This document shows positions 54,068-63,215 of a DNA stretch of 64,000 bases, piece by piece. Below the pieces are notes generated by a model. The model saw only the letters and a program-made list of their open reading frames with translations, ran no database searches and had not been told where the DNA came from. Every line of letters begins with the position of its first letter. Position 1 is the stretch's first letter. A program made the translations under genes and the position numbers. The DNA is taken from contig NZ_VNHU01000001.1 in NCBI RefSeq assembly GCF_008124785.1, positions 186,001 to 250,000 on the forward strand, written 5' to 3'. The stretch comes from Aquimarina intermedia. GTDB lineage: Bacteria > Bacteroidota > Bacteroidia > Flavobacteriales > Flavobacteriaceae.

Positions 54068-56671
54068 TTAGAAATTGTAACGTAAACTAGCATTCCAAGT
54101 TCTGCCTATTCCTAAGTAATACCCGAAAGAGTCTAATTGATTTATATAAGGTGAATTAAATAAATTTTTGACGTTAGCTCTAAATGTAAGCTTGTCCTCA
54201 CCTAAAAAGAACTTATATGTAAGTCCGGCATCTACTAGATCATAAGATGGCAATCTATCAGCTTGGTACGTATCACCATCAATTGAAGCCTGTACAACAT
54301 CTTCTGGATCAACAAAACCATAGAGGTCTGCGTAGATATTATAATCTAAATCAACAGATAAATTGTCAAAAATATCATAGTAGCCACCAACTCCAAATGA
54401 AGTCTGTGCAGCGTTACCCACTTTAGTTCCAGTTAAGGAAATATTTCCTGAATTTATAATGGTTGCAGTTTGATCATTGGTAAGGGTGAAGGGAGAATCC
54501 CCTTCAAATTTCCAATTCCCCATAGAACCATAACCTTTTAATCTCCATTTTCCACCATTCGGTCTGTATTCAAAATCAAATTCTGCTCCTTGATGTATTT
54601 GGCCTACACCTGTCAGTCTATACGTTGTAAAATCTCCATTGGACAACTCTGGTCCACTAGTATTTAAGAAACGATTTGCCCATTCAGTTCTATAAACATC
54701 AACATTTAATTTGAAATTTCCACCTTTAAACCTGTATCCAGCCTCGAAACCAGTGATTTCTTCGTTGTCAATTTCGGGTTTAACTATTTCATTAGAATTT
54801 CGTATGTCAACAAAAATATTGTCTAAAAATGGTTGACGTGAGAAAAATCCAGCATTTGCAAAAATAGTGTGTTGGCTATTAATATTATAGGAAGCACCCC
54901 CTTTAAAATTATAACCAATCTTATTAAGCTTTTCAGATTTTCCAAGGCCATCACCTGTGCCTACAAAGCGCCCTTCTCTTTGGTAAGACTGAGTTGATAC
55001 AGCTGCCTGAACGAAAACTGCAAACTTCTCAGTAGAATATTCTGCTTGACCGAATCCTCCTAAATAGTTAATATCTTCTGAATAATCAAATTGAGTACGA
55101 TTAGCTTCGTCCGCAAAATCAAACAAGGCTGACCAAGGATCTGCTTTGAATTCTTCTGTAAATACATAATCATCCGGTCTATCTGTTCTAAAGTTGTCAG
55201 TAAAACCATTTAGACCTAATAGATCATTAACTTGTCTAAAATGATCTCCGTGATATAATCTACCGTCAAATCCAAGATTGAAAGCCCAGTTTTCTTCTAA
55301 TTCTATGTTAAGATTTGAAAGTATGCCATACCAGTTATGATTATTAACAGATGATCTTCTGATATAAGAATCTCCAAAATTTCCAAATCCATTTCCATCT
55401 GCAGAATCAATATTATTTTCTACAATTTGATCAAAATCAATATTCTGGTTGTCATTATCATTTACTCGAACTCGACCTCTACCAAGACCACCGGTTCCTC
55501 CTCCACGTCCCCATGAAGCATAAACAACTGTTGAAAGATCCAAAGTCTCGTTGATATCAAAATCCCAGTTTAAGTTAGCAACAGGTTTGTGATAGTAATT
55601 CTTTCTTTCTGTGTAACGTTCTCCATCTAAGAAACCAGAGTTTCTATTTTGCTTTTCACCGAATTCTTCAAAAACCTCAAGATCTTGAGAGAAATTTTGC
55701 TCATGCCATTGTGGAGCACCTGTTACCAAGAAATTAAACGTGTTTTTATCATTTGGCTTATAACCTACAGAAAACAAATAGTTTTGTCCTCCTCCGGCAG
55801 TACCTTCAGCATATTTTCTGTGCGCTTGCCAGTGATCCAGTAATACCGAAAAGGCCCATCCGCTTTCATTTAGACCTGTATTATAACTAACAGTACCTTT
55901 AGCATAGCTATCATTTCCGCCTAGAAGTCTAACATATCCACCCTCTTTTTGATCTGTAGTTTTAGATATTATGTTGATAGTCCCACCTACAGAAGAAATT
56001 GCTAGCTTAGAAGACCCTAAACCACGCTGTACTTGAACCGCATTCGCCACATCAGACATTCCTGCCCAGTTTGACCAATAAACACGACCATCTTCTGGGC
56101 TATTAATTGGTTGTCCGTTTAATAAAACTGCAGTATTCGTATTGTCAAAACCTCTCAAGAAAATTTGACTATCACCAAATCCACCTGCTTGATTAGCTAC
56201 ATACACAGACGGTATGTTTTTAATGGTTTCAGTAAACTCTACGTTACCAGCAGCTTTCAGTTGAATGTCTTCTCCTTTAACAGTCGATACAGCGATAGGT
56301 GTCTTTCTGTCTTCAGCTAAATCGACAACTCCGGTACCTACGATGACGATTTCTTCTAGAGAATTGTCCAAATTTAGCTTAATAACACCTAAATCCTGAT
56401 CTCCATTTGTTACATCAAATGCGATGTTTTTGGATCCAAATCCTACATAAGAAATGTTGATTGTACCTTTAGATTTGTTTGTTTTAATTGAAAACTTACC
56501 ATCAAAGTCAGTTACTGACCCGTTTGAAGTTCTCATTTCTAAAATATTTGCGCCAGGAAGCGGAGCGTTAGATTCGGCATCATAAACCGTACCCGTAACC
56601 GTACCCTGAGCAAAAGTTGATGTGACCACTGCCATCAACATTACAGCAAATAAAAATGTAATCTTTTTCAT
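54068..56671 (-). CDS. TonB-dependent receptor
   Basis: An 867-residue outer membrane receptor. A signal peptide (about 1-21) is followed by a CarboxypepD_reg-like domain (about 22-110), a plug domain (about 125-235, with AVLLNGQPINSPEDGRVYW) and a beta-barrel ending in GRTWNASLRYNF. I see no ligand-specific motif and no SusD-like partner, so the substrate is unknown. A single-gene unit with its own terminator. Confidence 0.9.
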   Translation of the reverse strand: MKKITFLFAVMLMAVVTSTFAQGTVTGTVYDAESNAPLPGANILEMRTSNGSVTDFDGKFSIKTNKSKGTINISYVGFGSKNIAFDVTNGDQDLGVIKLNLDNSLEEIVIVGTGVVDLAEDRKTPIAVSTVKGEDIQLKAAGNVEFTETIKNIPSVYVANQAGGFGDSQIFLRGFDNTNTAVLLNGQPINSPEDGRVYWSNWAGMSDVANAVQVQRGLGSSKLAISSVGGTINIISKTTDQKEGGYVRLLGGNDSYAKGTVSYNTGLNESGWAFSVLLDHWQAHRKYAEGTAGGGQNYLFSVGYKPNDKNTFNFLVTGAPQWHEQNFSQDLEVFEEFGEKQNRNSGFLDGERYTERKNYYHKPVANLNWDFDINETLDLSTVVYASWGRGGGTGGLGRGRVRVNDNDNQNIDFDQIVENNIDSADGNGFGNFGDSYIRRSSVNNHNWYGILSNLNIELEENWAFNLGFDGRLYHGDHFRQVNDLLGLNGFTDNFRTDRPDDYVFTEEFKADPWSALFDFADEANRTQFDYSEDINYLGGFGQAEYSTEKFAVFVQAAVSTQSYQREGRFVGTGDGLGKSEKLNKIGYNFKGGASYNINSQHTIFANAGFFSRQPFLDNIFVDIRNSNEIVKPEIDNEEITGFEAGYRFKGGNFKLNVDVYRTEWANRFLNTSGPELSNGDFTTYRLTGVGQIHQGAEFDFEYRPNGGKWRLKGYGSMGNWKFEGDSPFTLTNDQTATIINSGNISLTGTKVGNAAQTSFGVGGYYDIFDNLSVDLDYNIYADLYGFVDPEDVVQASIDGDTYQADRLPSYDLVDAGLTYKFFLGEDKLTFRANVKNLFNSPYINQLDSFGYYLGIGRTWNASLRYNF

Positions 56672-56847
56672 TATAATGAATTGAGTTTATTATTCGGTGC
56701 AAAAGAACGAATCTTTATTGAAACCAACTTTATGTAAATGTTAAAAATTTTCACATAGTTTGTTTATGGCTTTACAATAAAAATTATCTACACCTCCTTG
56801 ATTTTAAATCAATTAAAAATATGAAAAATAAAGCACTTCCTTATTCT

Positions 56848-58485
56848 TTACTCTAGATATTTACGTAAAAGGGCATTGGTAGAGGAATCGTGATGTAAAA
56901 TTTCTTCAGATTTTATTTCTGACGCGATAAAACTTGCAAGTTGTTTCCCCAATTCTACACCCCATTGGTCATAACTATATATATTCCAAACAATCCCTTG
57001 TACAAAAATACGTTGCTCGTATAAGGCGATCAATTGTCCTAAACTTTTGGGAGTGAGTTGTTCAATTAAAATAGTGGTGGTGGGATTGTTTCCTTCAAAG
57101 ATTTTAAAGGGGGTTAATTTGTCGATTTCTTCTTGCGTATGTTTTTTGTTTTTTAATTCTCTTCTAACTTGTTCTTCTGACTTTCCGTTCATCAAAGCTT
57201 CGGTTTGTGCAAAAAAATTAGCCATAAGCTTATCCTGATGATCTTGATCATTAAAAAGAGACTTTTTGAAGCCAATAAATTCTGCCGGAATTAATTTTGT
57301 TCCTTGATGGAGTAATTGAAAAAAGGCATGTTGTGCATTAGTTCCGGGTTCTCCCCAGATAATTGATCCGGTTTGATACGTTATTTTTTCTCCATTACGA
57401 TCAACGCTCTTACCATTACTTTCCATAATACCTTGTTGCAAATAGGCTGGTAATCGGTGTAGGTATTGCGAATAAGGAATTACAGCTTCACTCTCTGCTT
57501 CAAAAAAGTTATTGTACCATATAGTCAACAATCCTAAAATTACAGGGATATTTTTTTCAAAAGGTGTGGTCCTAAAATGTTCATCCATCTCATGGGCGCC
57601 TTCTAATAACGCTTCAAAATTTTTAAAACCCACTGATAAAGCAATGGATAGTCCTACGGCACTCCAAAGCGAAAAGCGACCACCAACCCAATCCCACAAC
57701 GGAAAAATAGTGTCTTCGGCAATACCGAATTCTGTGACATTTTTTATATTACTTGAGACGGCTACAAAGTGTTTTGCTACTGCTTCTTGTGGTGCATTTT
57801 TAAAAAACCACTCGCGTGCTGTGTTAGCGTTTGATAAGGTTTCTTGTGTTGAAAAGGTCTTGGAGACTACTACGAATAATGTAGTTTCAGGATCTATCTT
57901 TTTAAGACATTGATGGATATGGTCTCCGTCTACGTTAGAAACGAAATGAAGCTTCAAATGATTTTTATAAAATTCTAAAGCTTCAGTAACCATAACAGGT
58001 CCAAGATCTGACCCGCCAATACCGATATTGACAATAGTGTCAAATGCTTTACCTGTGTGTCCTTTTAATTCTCCATTGATCACTTTATCACAAAAAGTTT
58101 TCATTTTTTGTTTAACAGCGTGAACATCGGCAACAATATCTTTATTGTCGAGTTGAATGGTTTGTGATGCCGGAGCCCGAAGAGCCGTATGTAGTACCGC
58201 ACGATTTTCGGTTACATTGATAGCGTCTCCATCAAAATAGCTTTTGATCGCACGTTCTAAACCTGTTTCCTTAGCGAGGTCAACCAATAAGTTGATAGTG
58301 GTATTATTTATTCTCTGTTTTGAATAATCTACATAAAAGTTTTTCCATTCAATCGCAAATTCTTCACCTCGTGAAGGGTGTTGTTTAAAAAGCTCTTGCA
58401 AAGAAGTGTCTTGGAATTCATTATAATGATCGGATAACGCTTTCCAAGCTTTGGTGGTGGTTGGGTTGATAGTTGGTAATGTCAT
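56848..58485 (-). CDS. pgi: glucose-6-phosphate isomerase
   Basis: A 545-residue isomerase of glycolysis and gluconeogenesis. The signature [12 protein letters not shown] and the C-terminal [17 protein letters not shown] to [14 protein letters not shown] (with the catalytic lysine) are present. The length matches the long bacterial PGI form. It lies 3 bases downstream of the M23 peptidase gene. Confidence 0.96.
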   Translation of the reverse strand: MTLPTINPTTTKAWKALSDHYNEFQDTSLQELFKQHPSRGEEFAIEWKNFYVDYSKQRINNTTINLLVDLAKETGLERAIKSYFDGDAINVTENRAVLHTALRAPASQTIQLDNKDIVADVHAVKQKMKTFCDKVINGELKGHTGKAFDTIVNIGIGGSDLGPVMVTEALEFYKNHLKLHFVSNVDGDHIHQCLKKIDPETTLFVVVSKTFSTQETLSNANTAREWFFKNAPQEAVAKHFVAVSSNIKNVTEFGIAEDTIFPLWDWVGGRFSLWSAVGLSIALSVGFKNFEALLEGAHEMDEHFRTTPFEKNIPVILGLLTIWYNNFFEAESEAVIPYSQYLHRLPAYLQQGIMESNGKSVDRNGEKITYQTGSIIWGEPGTNAQHAFFQLLHQGTKLIPAEFIGFKKSLFNDQDHQDKLMANFFAQTEALMNGKSEEQVRRELKNKKHTQEEIDKLTPFKIFEGNNPTTTILIEQLTPKSLGQLIALYEQRIFVQGIVWNIYSYDQWGVELGKQLASFIASEIKSEEILHHDSSTNALLRKYLE

Positions 58486-58488
58486 AAT

Positions 58489-59748
58489 TTATAAAATTTC
58501 GTTGTCTGTCTCGAAAGTAATCTCGTCCAGTTGTGATTTAAGTGGTGTAATATGAGTAGTAAAAATCGGCTGTAAAGAATCAGCAAGAGGTTTGCTTGCA
58601 GGGAGATCCTGTTTAAAAGGGTCAACCTCACGACCATTTTTCCAAAAACGATAACAAACATGAGGTCCGCCGGTATTACCGGTCATACCTATATAGCCAA
58701 TTACGTCGCCTTGTCTCACATACTCTCCTTTTCTAACTGCCTGTCGGCTCATATGTAAATACTGTGTTTCATAGGTAGCATTGTGTCGTATTTTCACATA
58801 TTTACCATTGCCACCACGGCGCTCAGATTTTGTTACAATACCGTCGGCGGTTGCAAGAATTGGCGTTCCTATGGGTGCAGCAAAATCCGTTCCTCGATGC
58901 GGTCTTATCTTGTTGCCATAATATTTAATTCTTCGCTTTAGGTTATAGCGAGAGGAGATTCGGCTAAACTGTACGGGAGCTCTTAAAAAAGCACGTCTCA
59001 AGTTATCTGCATTTTCATCATAAAAATCGGCAATACCTTTTGTACTGTCAGAGATAAATTTAAAAGCGTATACTGATTTTCCGCGATGCTCAAAATGAGA
59101 AGCCTTTATTTCACCGATCCCTGCCGGAATGGTGTCATTGATAAATTTTTCTGTGTAAATAACTTTGAATCGGTCACCTGCCTGAAGTCTGGTAAAATCG
59201 ATAGTCCAGGCGTATATATCAGCAAGTTTATAAGCTACCAAAAAACTAAGGTTGAGCTCGTCAAAGGTTTGAGACAAGTTGCTCTGGATAGTTCCTGAAG
59301 CAATTTTTTCGACAAGTTTAACTGGTTTTTTTCGTTTGTAAACTTGAATACTGTCCGTAAAATCCACAACCGTATAATCGATTTTATTGTTGATGTAGAC
59401 AAAAATTTCTGCGGACTTGGTGGTGTCTTTTGGTTTTAAAACCACATAGGGTTTTCCTGCTCTTATGCGTGCAACGTTAAACGAATCTTTAATCGCATTG
59501 GTAATTTCAAAAACCTTAGCTCGTGTGATGCCATGACTATCTAAAATACCACCGAAACTGTCACCTCGTCGAATGGTATCCCTAATCACCTGATAGTCAT
59601 TGAGAGCATAACCAAACTCCTTGACCACGGGTGGCGGAAGTTCTTTTTTAACTTTAACAGCAGCAGGGGCTACTTTTGCTTTTTCATTTTCCTTCTTACA
59701 TGAGTAAAATACTGCGATAGCAAGCAGTATATAAATAAACTTCTTCAA
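58489..59748 (-). CDS. M23 family peptidoglycan endopeptidase, lipoprotein
   Basis: A 419-residue lipoprotein (lipobox IAVFYSC, Cys17) with a LytM/M23 domain in the C-terminal third. The zinc ligands lie in RPHRGTDFAAPIGTPI and YLHMSRQ, and the region before it (about 60-240) resembles a LysM- or OapA-type segment. It may cut stem-peptide crosslinks in the periplasm. It starts 4 bases after the TDO gene. Confidence 0.92.
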   Translation of the reverse strand: MKKFIYILLAIAVFYSCKKENEKAKVAPAAVKVKKELPPPVVKEFGYALNDYQVIRDTIRRGDSFGGILDSHGITRAKVFEITNAIKDSFNVARIRAGKPYVVLKPKDTTKSAEIFVYINNKIDYTVVDFTDSIQVYKRKKPVKLVEKIASGTIQSNLSQTFDELNLSFLVAYKLADIYAWTIDFTRLQAGDRFKVIYTEKFINDTIPAGIGEIKASHFEHRGKSVYAFKFISDSTKGIADFYDENADNLRRAFLRAPVQFSRISSRYNLKRRIKYYGNKIRPHRGTDFAAPIGTPILATADGIVTKSERRGGNGKYVKIRHNATYETQYLHMSRQAVRKGEYVRQGDVIGYIGMTGNTGGPHVCYRFWKNGREVDPFKQDLPASKPLADSLQPIFTTHITPLKSQLDEITFETDNEIL

Positions 59749-59752
59749 TTGA

Positions 59753-60724
59753 TTAATGCTGTTTTTTGTTGTTAAACTGATGGGTAACCCATTGCTGACC
59801 CCAATTTTCTTTTTCCTCTTGACTCCAAAGATTAGGAAAAAATGTGATTCTTTGAAAGCTTGGAGGTAAAAAACTTTTCCAATTTGTGCCTCCGGTAGCA
59901 GAAATTTCTCCTTTTCCTTTGTTGAGATATCGATATGCTGCCCCCATATGCATCAAGAGCCAGTTGATATTGACATTGGTATCAAAAGTACGCAAAGCAT
60001 CAATGAGTACAGCGTTATTGCGTTCTTTTTCTGGTAATTGCATATATTTATGATATACAGTATTGTTTTCAACCTGATGGGCAATTCGAATCATTCTGGG
60101 GGTATATCGATATTCAAACTGCTTAAGAGTTAATGTTTTTTCTCCGGTTTCGAGATCTGTTGCACCTGATTTCCAATAAAGATTTTCATAAAGATCTTCT
60201 AGTGCAGTATCCTCATCAAATTGATCTCTTCTCTTGGCACTAACCAAATTTTGCAAGGGAGTAGCGTATATTTCTATCAACCTAAACTGGACCGATTGAA
60301 ACCCACTGGCGGGTAGCAACGACATTCTAAACTTAAGAAACTGTTCTTTGTCCATACCCTTGATCATAACATCAAAGGAATCTATAAGTACTCCAAAATA
60401 GCGGTTTATTCGAACGAGTTTTTCAGTAAAAAAAGTAGCGGTTTGGAGTTTATCGTCAATGATCTGTTTGAGTTCATGAATGATTAACTTAAAATACAAT
60501 TCTGTAATTTGATGATAGGTTATAAAAATTTCTTCATCAGGAAAATGGGTTCGTGGAACTTGAAGACTTAAGAGTGTGTCAAGATGAATATAATCCCAAT
60601 AAGTCAGGTATTTATCATGTAGCAGGCCATCCAGATAAGCGCCTAAATCCTGTCCTGAATTCTTGAATTTTTTTTCAAGTTGCTTGATTTTTTCGGTAAT
60701 TTCGGGTTGGATGTTTTCTTCCAT
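59753..60724 (-). CDS. tryptophan 2,3-dioxygenase family protein
   Basis: A 323-residue TDO-family heme enzyme, which opens tryptophan to N-formylkynurenine. The heme-side segment FITYHQITELYFKLIIHEL and RMSLLPASGFQSVQFRLIE are present. It overlaps the DUF3108 stop codon by one base (TAATG) and lies 4 bases before the M23 gene. Close to hpd and hmgA, it fits an aromatic amino acid catabolic region. Confidence 0.9.
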   Translation of the reverse strand: MEENIQPEITEKIKQLEKKFKNSGQDLGAYLDGLLHDKYLTYWDYIHLDTLLSLQVPRTHFPDEEIFITYHQITELYFKLIIHELKQIIDDKLQTATFFTEKLVRINRYFGVLIDSFDVMIKGMDKEQFLKFRMSLLPASGFQSVQFRLIEIYATPLQNLVSAKRRDQFDEDTALEDLYENLYWKSGATDLETGEKTLTLKQFEYRYTPRMIRIAHQVENNTVYHKYMQLPEKERNNAVLIDALRTFDTNVNINWLLMHMGAAYRYLNKGKGEISATGGTNWKSFLPPSFQRITFFPNLWSQEEKENWGQQWVTHQFNNKKQH

Positions 60725-61497
60725 TAGTCTATTATAATTTTGAATGGGTGCTTTAGGCCCTTAAAGGCATCTAGATCTGCTTCTATAGAGCCTACGAGTA
60801 TGTCAGCTTTAATCTTAACCGGCATTCGATTTTTATCATCACTGATCCAAACGGTCATGCTTTCTTCTTCTTTAAATACACGTTCGGCCTGAACATACGG
60901 TCTAAACTTTAAACACGAGATTTTACCAAGCTTTGTTTTAATGACTTCTCTGCCCAGAAACTTGAGTTTGAATTTGTAATTTTCATTGTCAAAAAACATG
61001 TCCACATATTTTTCGTCTCCAATCTTTAAGGATCTCGTGTCAAGATTATTTCTTAAGTAATAAAAAGAGGACATCAAATCCTGAATATCACCTTTGGTGT
61101 CAAAAGTACGTCTGGTATTTCGTTTTTTGTCGTGGACCAAAGCTTTTTTCTTAGCATGATCAAAATTAATTTCTATGTCTTTAGTATGTCCACCTTCGTT
61201 TATTTTGCGAATAAAACGATAGGGTATGACTTTTTCTCTATTGATGTAGGTTTCGTAGTAATCTTCTACCTTAAAAAAGGCACTAAGTATCCCGGACGAT
61301 TTACCTACACCAACGATGTGGTGTACAGGTTTTCCATCAAGTATTTCTTTTTTGACTTCTAAGGTGGCATAGCTGGCGGTAAACCATCCATAATGAATTC
61401 TAAACTTAAACCATTCACCATCCTGAAACGCCTGATGGGTTTGCTGTGATATGGCGGTGGTGCTTACGAATAAGAGCAATATAAAAATGTTTCTCAT
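60724..61497 (-). CDS. DUF3108 family secreted protein
   Basis: A 257-residue protein with a signal peptide (MRNIFILLLFVSTTAIS) followed by the DUF3108 fold: WFKFRIHYGWFTASYATLEV and a C-terminal EESMTVWISDDKNRMPVKIK. The family has no firmly assigned role. I chose the ATG at 61497, which begins the signal peptide; the frame extends to 61575 without one. It heads the DUF3108-TDO-M23-pgi run. Confidence 0.85.
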   Translation of the reverse strand: MRNIFILLLFVSTTAISQQTHQAFQDGEWFKFRIHYGWFTASYATLEVKKEILDGKPVHHIVGVGKSSGILSAFFKVEDYYETYINREKVIPYRFIRKINEGGHTKDIEINFDHAKKKALVHDKKRNTRRTFDTKGDIQDLMSSFYYLRNNLDTRSLKIGDEKYVDMFFDNENYKFKLKFLGREVIKTKLGKISCLKFRPYVQAERVFKEEESMTVWISDDKNRMPVKIKADILVGSIEADLDAFKGLKHPFKIIID

Positions 61498-61612
61498 AAA
61501 GATTTGGGATTTAAAAGCTATGATCATCAAGTCATTTGCAATATCCATTCCAAAAGTAAGGTTTAATATAAACACTTAAAATACAATTATGTTGCAAAAA
61601 TATAAAAACAAA

Positions 61613-61639
61613 AAAAGAGAGCCACCACAGCTCTCTTTT
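61613..61639 (-). terminator. terminator downstream of hpd
   Basis: A 10-bp stem AAAAGAGAGC / GCTCTCTTTT with a run of seven T on the minus strand. It lies 240 bases past the hpd stop and is the only terminator for it that I see. Confidence 0.65.
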
Positions 61640-61669
61640 ACTTTTATTAACCAACTAAAAACTTAAATT

Positions 61670-61720
61670 ATGAGAATAATTATTGTTTTCATAATAAATG
61701 GTAACCACTCCACTTATTAA
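61670..61720 (+). other. short open frame with a plus-strand terminator downstream
   Basis: An ATG at 61670 opens a 16-codon frame, MRIIIVFIINGNHSTY. It is followed by a plus-strand hairpin CCACTT (61710-61715) / AAGTGG (61726-61731) and a run of T (61734-61740). The 61498-61878 gap otherwise holds no gene. It is not certain to be translated. Confidence 0.35.
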
Positions 61721-61740
61721 TACAAAAGTGGGCTTTTTTT
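61710..61740 (+). terminator. plus-strand terminator in a gap without a plus-strand gene
   Basis: A stem CCACTT / AAGTGG followed by GCTTTTTTT. All genes around it are on the minus strand, so it implies a separate plus-strand transcript. Confidence 0.55.
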
Positions 61741-61878
61741 ATTGATTTATCAACCGAAAACGTTTTTTTAATATGAAATTTAACAAAAAATTAGTTAAAT
61801 AAATATAATAATATATTAATTGCTGTTTTTTTAGCGCTTTAGTTGCGAATATGTGAAATTAAACTGATTAACATTAAG

Positions 61879-63018
61879 TTACAGCGTTCCACGTTCTTCT
61901 TGTTCACGTTCTATAGCTTCAAAAAGGGCTTTAAAATTACCTTTTCCGAATGATTGAGCACCTTTTCTCTGGATAATTTCAAAGAACATAGTAGGGCGGT
62001 CCAGTACAGGCTTGGTAAATATTTGTAAAAGATATCCTTCATCATCTCTATCAATGAGAATACCTAATTCCTTTAAAGGTTCAAGTTCTTCGTCGATTTC
62101 GCCAACTCTATCCAAAACGGTATCATAGTAACTGGAAGGTACGGTTAAAAAGTCGACTCCTCTTGCCTTTAAAGATGATACTGTTTCAATAATATTATCT
62201 GTAGCCAGTGCCATATGTTGCACGCCTGCGCCATTATAAAAATCAATATATTCTTCAATTTGAGATTTTTTGCGGCCTTCAGCAGGTTCATTGATAGGAA
62301 ATTTGATTCGACCGTTTCCATTACTCATAACTTTACTCATAAGAGCGGTATATTCGGTAGAAATATCTTTATCATCAAAAGACACTAGTTGCGCAAACCC
62401 CATGACTTTGGCGTAAAATTCGCACCATTTATTCATCTCATTCCAACCCACATTTCCTACCATATGATCAATATATTTAAGACCCGTGGATTCGGTTTTA
62501 TACGGTTTAGTCCATTTGGTATATCCGGGAAGAAAAACTCCGTTGTAATTCTTGCGTTCAACAAAAATATGCACAGTTTCCCCATAGGTGTGGATTCCCG
62601 AGGTTACCACTTTACCATTTTGATCGCTGTCAGTTCTTGGTTCAAAATATGATTTAGCTCCGCGTTTTACTGTTTCTTCATAACTTTTTGTAGCGTCATC
62701 AACCCAAAGAGCCACAACTTTAACACCGTCGCCATGGGCATTAATGTGTTGGTTTATTGCGCCATCCGGTTGTAATGGAGAGGTTAGTACCAATCGAATT
62801 CTGTCTTGTTGTAATACATAGGAGACACGATCCTTAAGGCCTGTTTCAAGACCTGCATAGGCAATGGGTTCAAATCCCCAGGCTGTTTGATAGTAGTATG
62901 CAGCTTGTTTTGCATTGCCTACATATAGTTCTACATAGTCTGTTCCTAATAAGGGTAAAAAATCTTCGGCTTGCGGAATGATTTTCTCTAAATTTTCTGG
63001 TGTTGTATGTGTTGACAT
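61879..63018 (-). CDS. hpd: 4-hydroxyphenylpyruvate dioxygenase
   Basis: A 379-residue non-heme iron dioxygenase that makes homogentisate from 4-hydroxyphenylpyruvate. The iron ligands lie in YIDHMVGNVG, GVQHMALATDN and FFEIIQRKG. It lies 198 bases downstream of hmgA on the same strand, giving the HPD-HGD steps of tyrosine catabolism. Confidence 0.96.
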   Translation of the reverse strand: MSTHTTPENLEKIIPQAEDFLPLLGTDYVELYVGNAKQAAYYYQTAWGFEPIAYAGLETGLKDRVSYVLQQDRIRLVLTSPLQPDGAINQHINAHGDGVKVVALWVDDATKSYEETVKRGAKSYFEPRTDSDQNGKVVTSGIHTYGETVHIFVERKNYNGVFLPGYTKWTKPYKTESTGLKYIDHMVGNVGWNEMNKWCEFYAKVMGFAQLVSFDDKDISTEYTALMSKVMSNGNGRIKFPINEPAEGRKKSQIEEYIDFYNGAGVQHMALATDNIIETVSSLKARGVDFLTVPSSYYDTVLDRVGEIDEELEPLKELGILIDRDDEGYLLQIFTKPVLDRPTMFFEIIQRKGAQSFGKGNFKALFEAIEREQEERGTL

Positions 63019-63215
63019 GATTGTATTTTAATAGAATTGAAATAATGCTTGATTTTTGTATACTCGCATAGAGTCTTCCTTACCACATGGCTCTTATATG
63101 CGCTGTAATATCTACTCTGAAGTTAAGCATAATTTTGATAGTTTATAGAATTGTGATGTTAAGAAACTTAAGTTTAACTTGTGTTTGTCCAGCTCACACA
63201 GGGATACTACCACCT

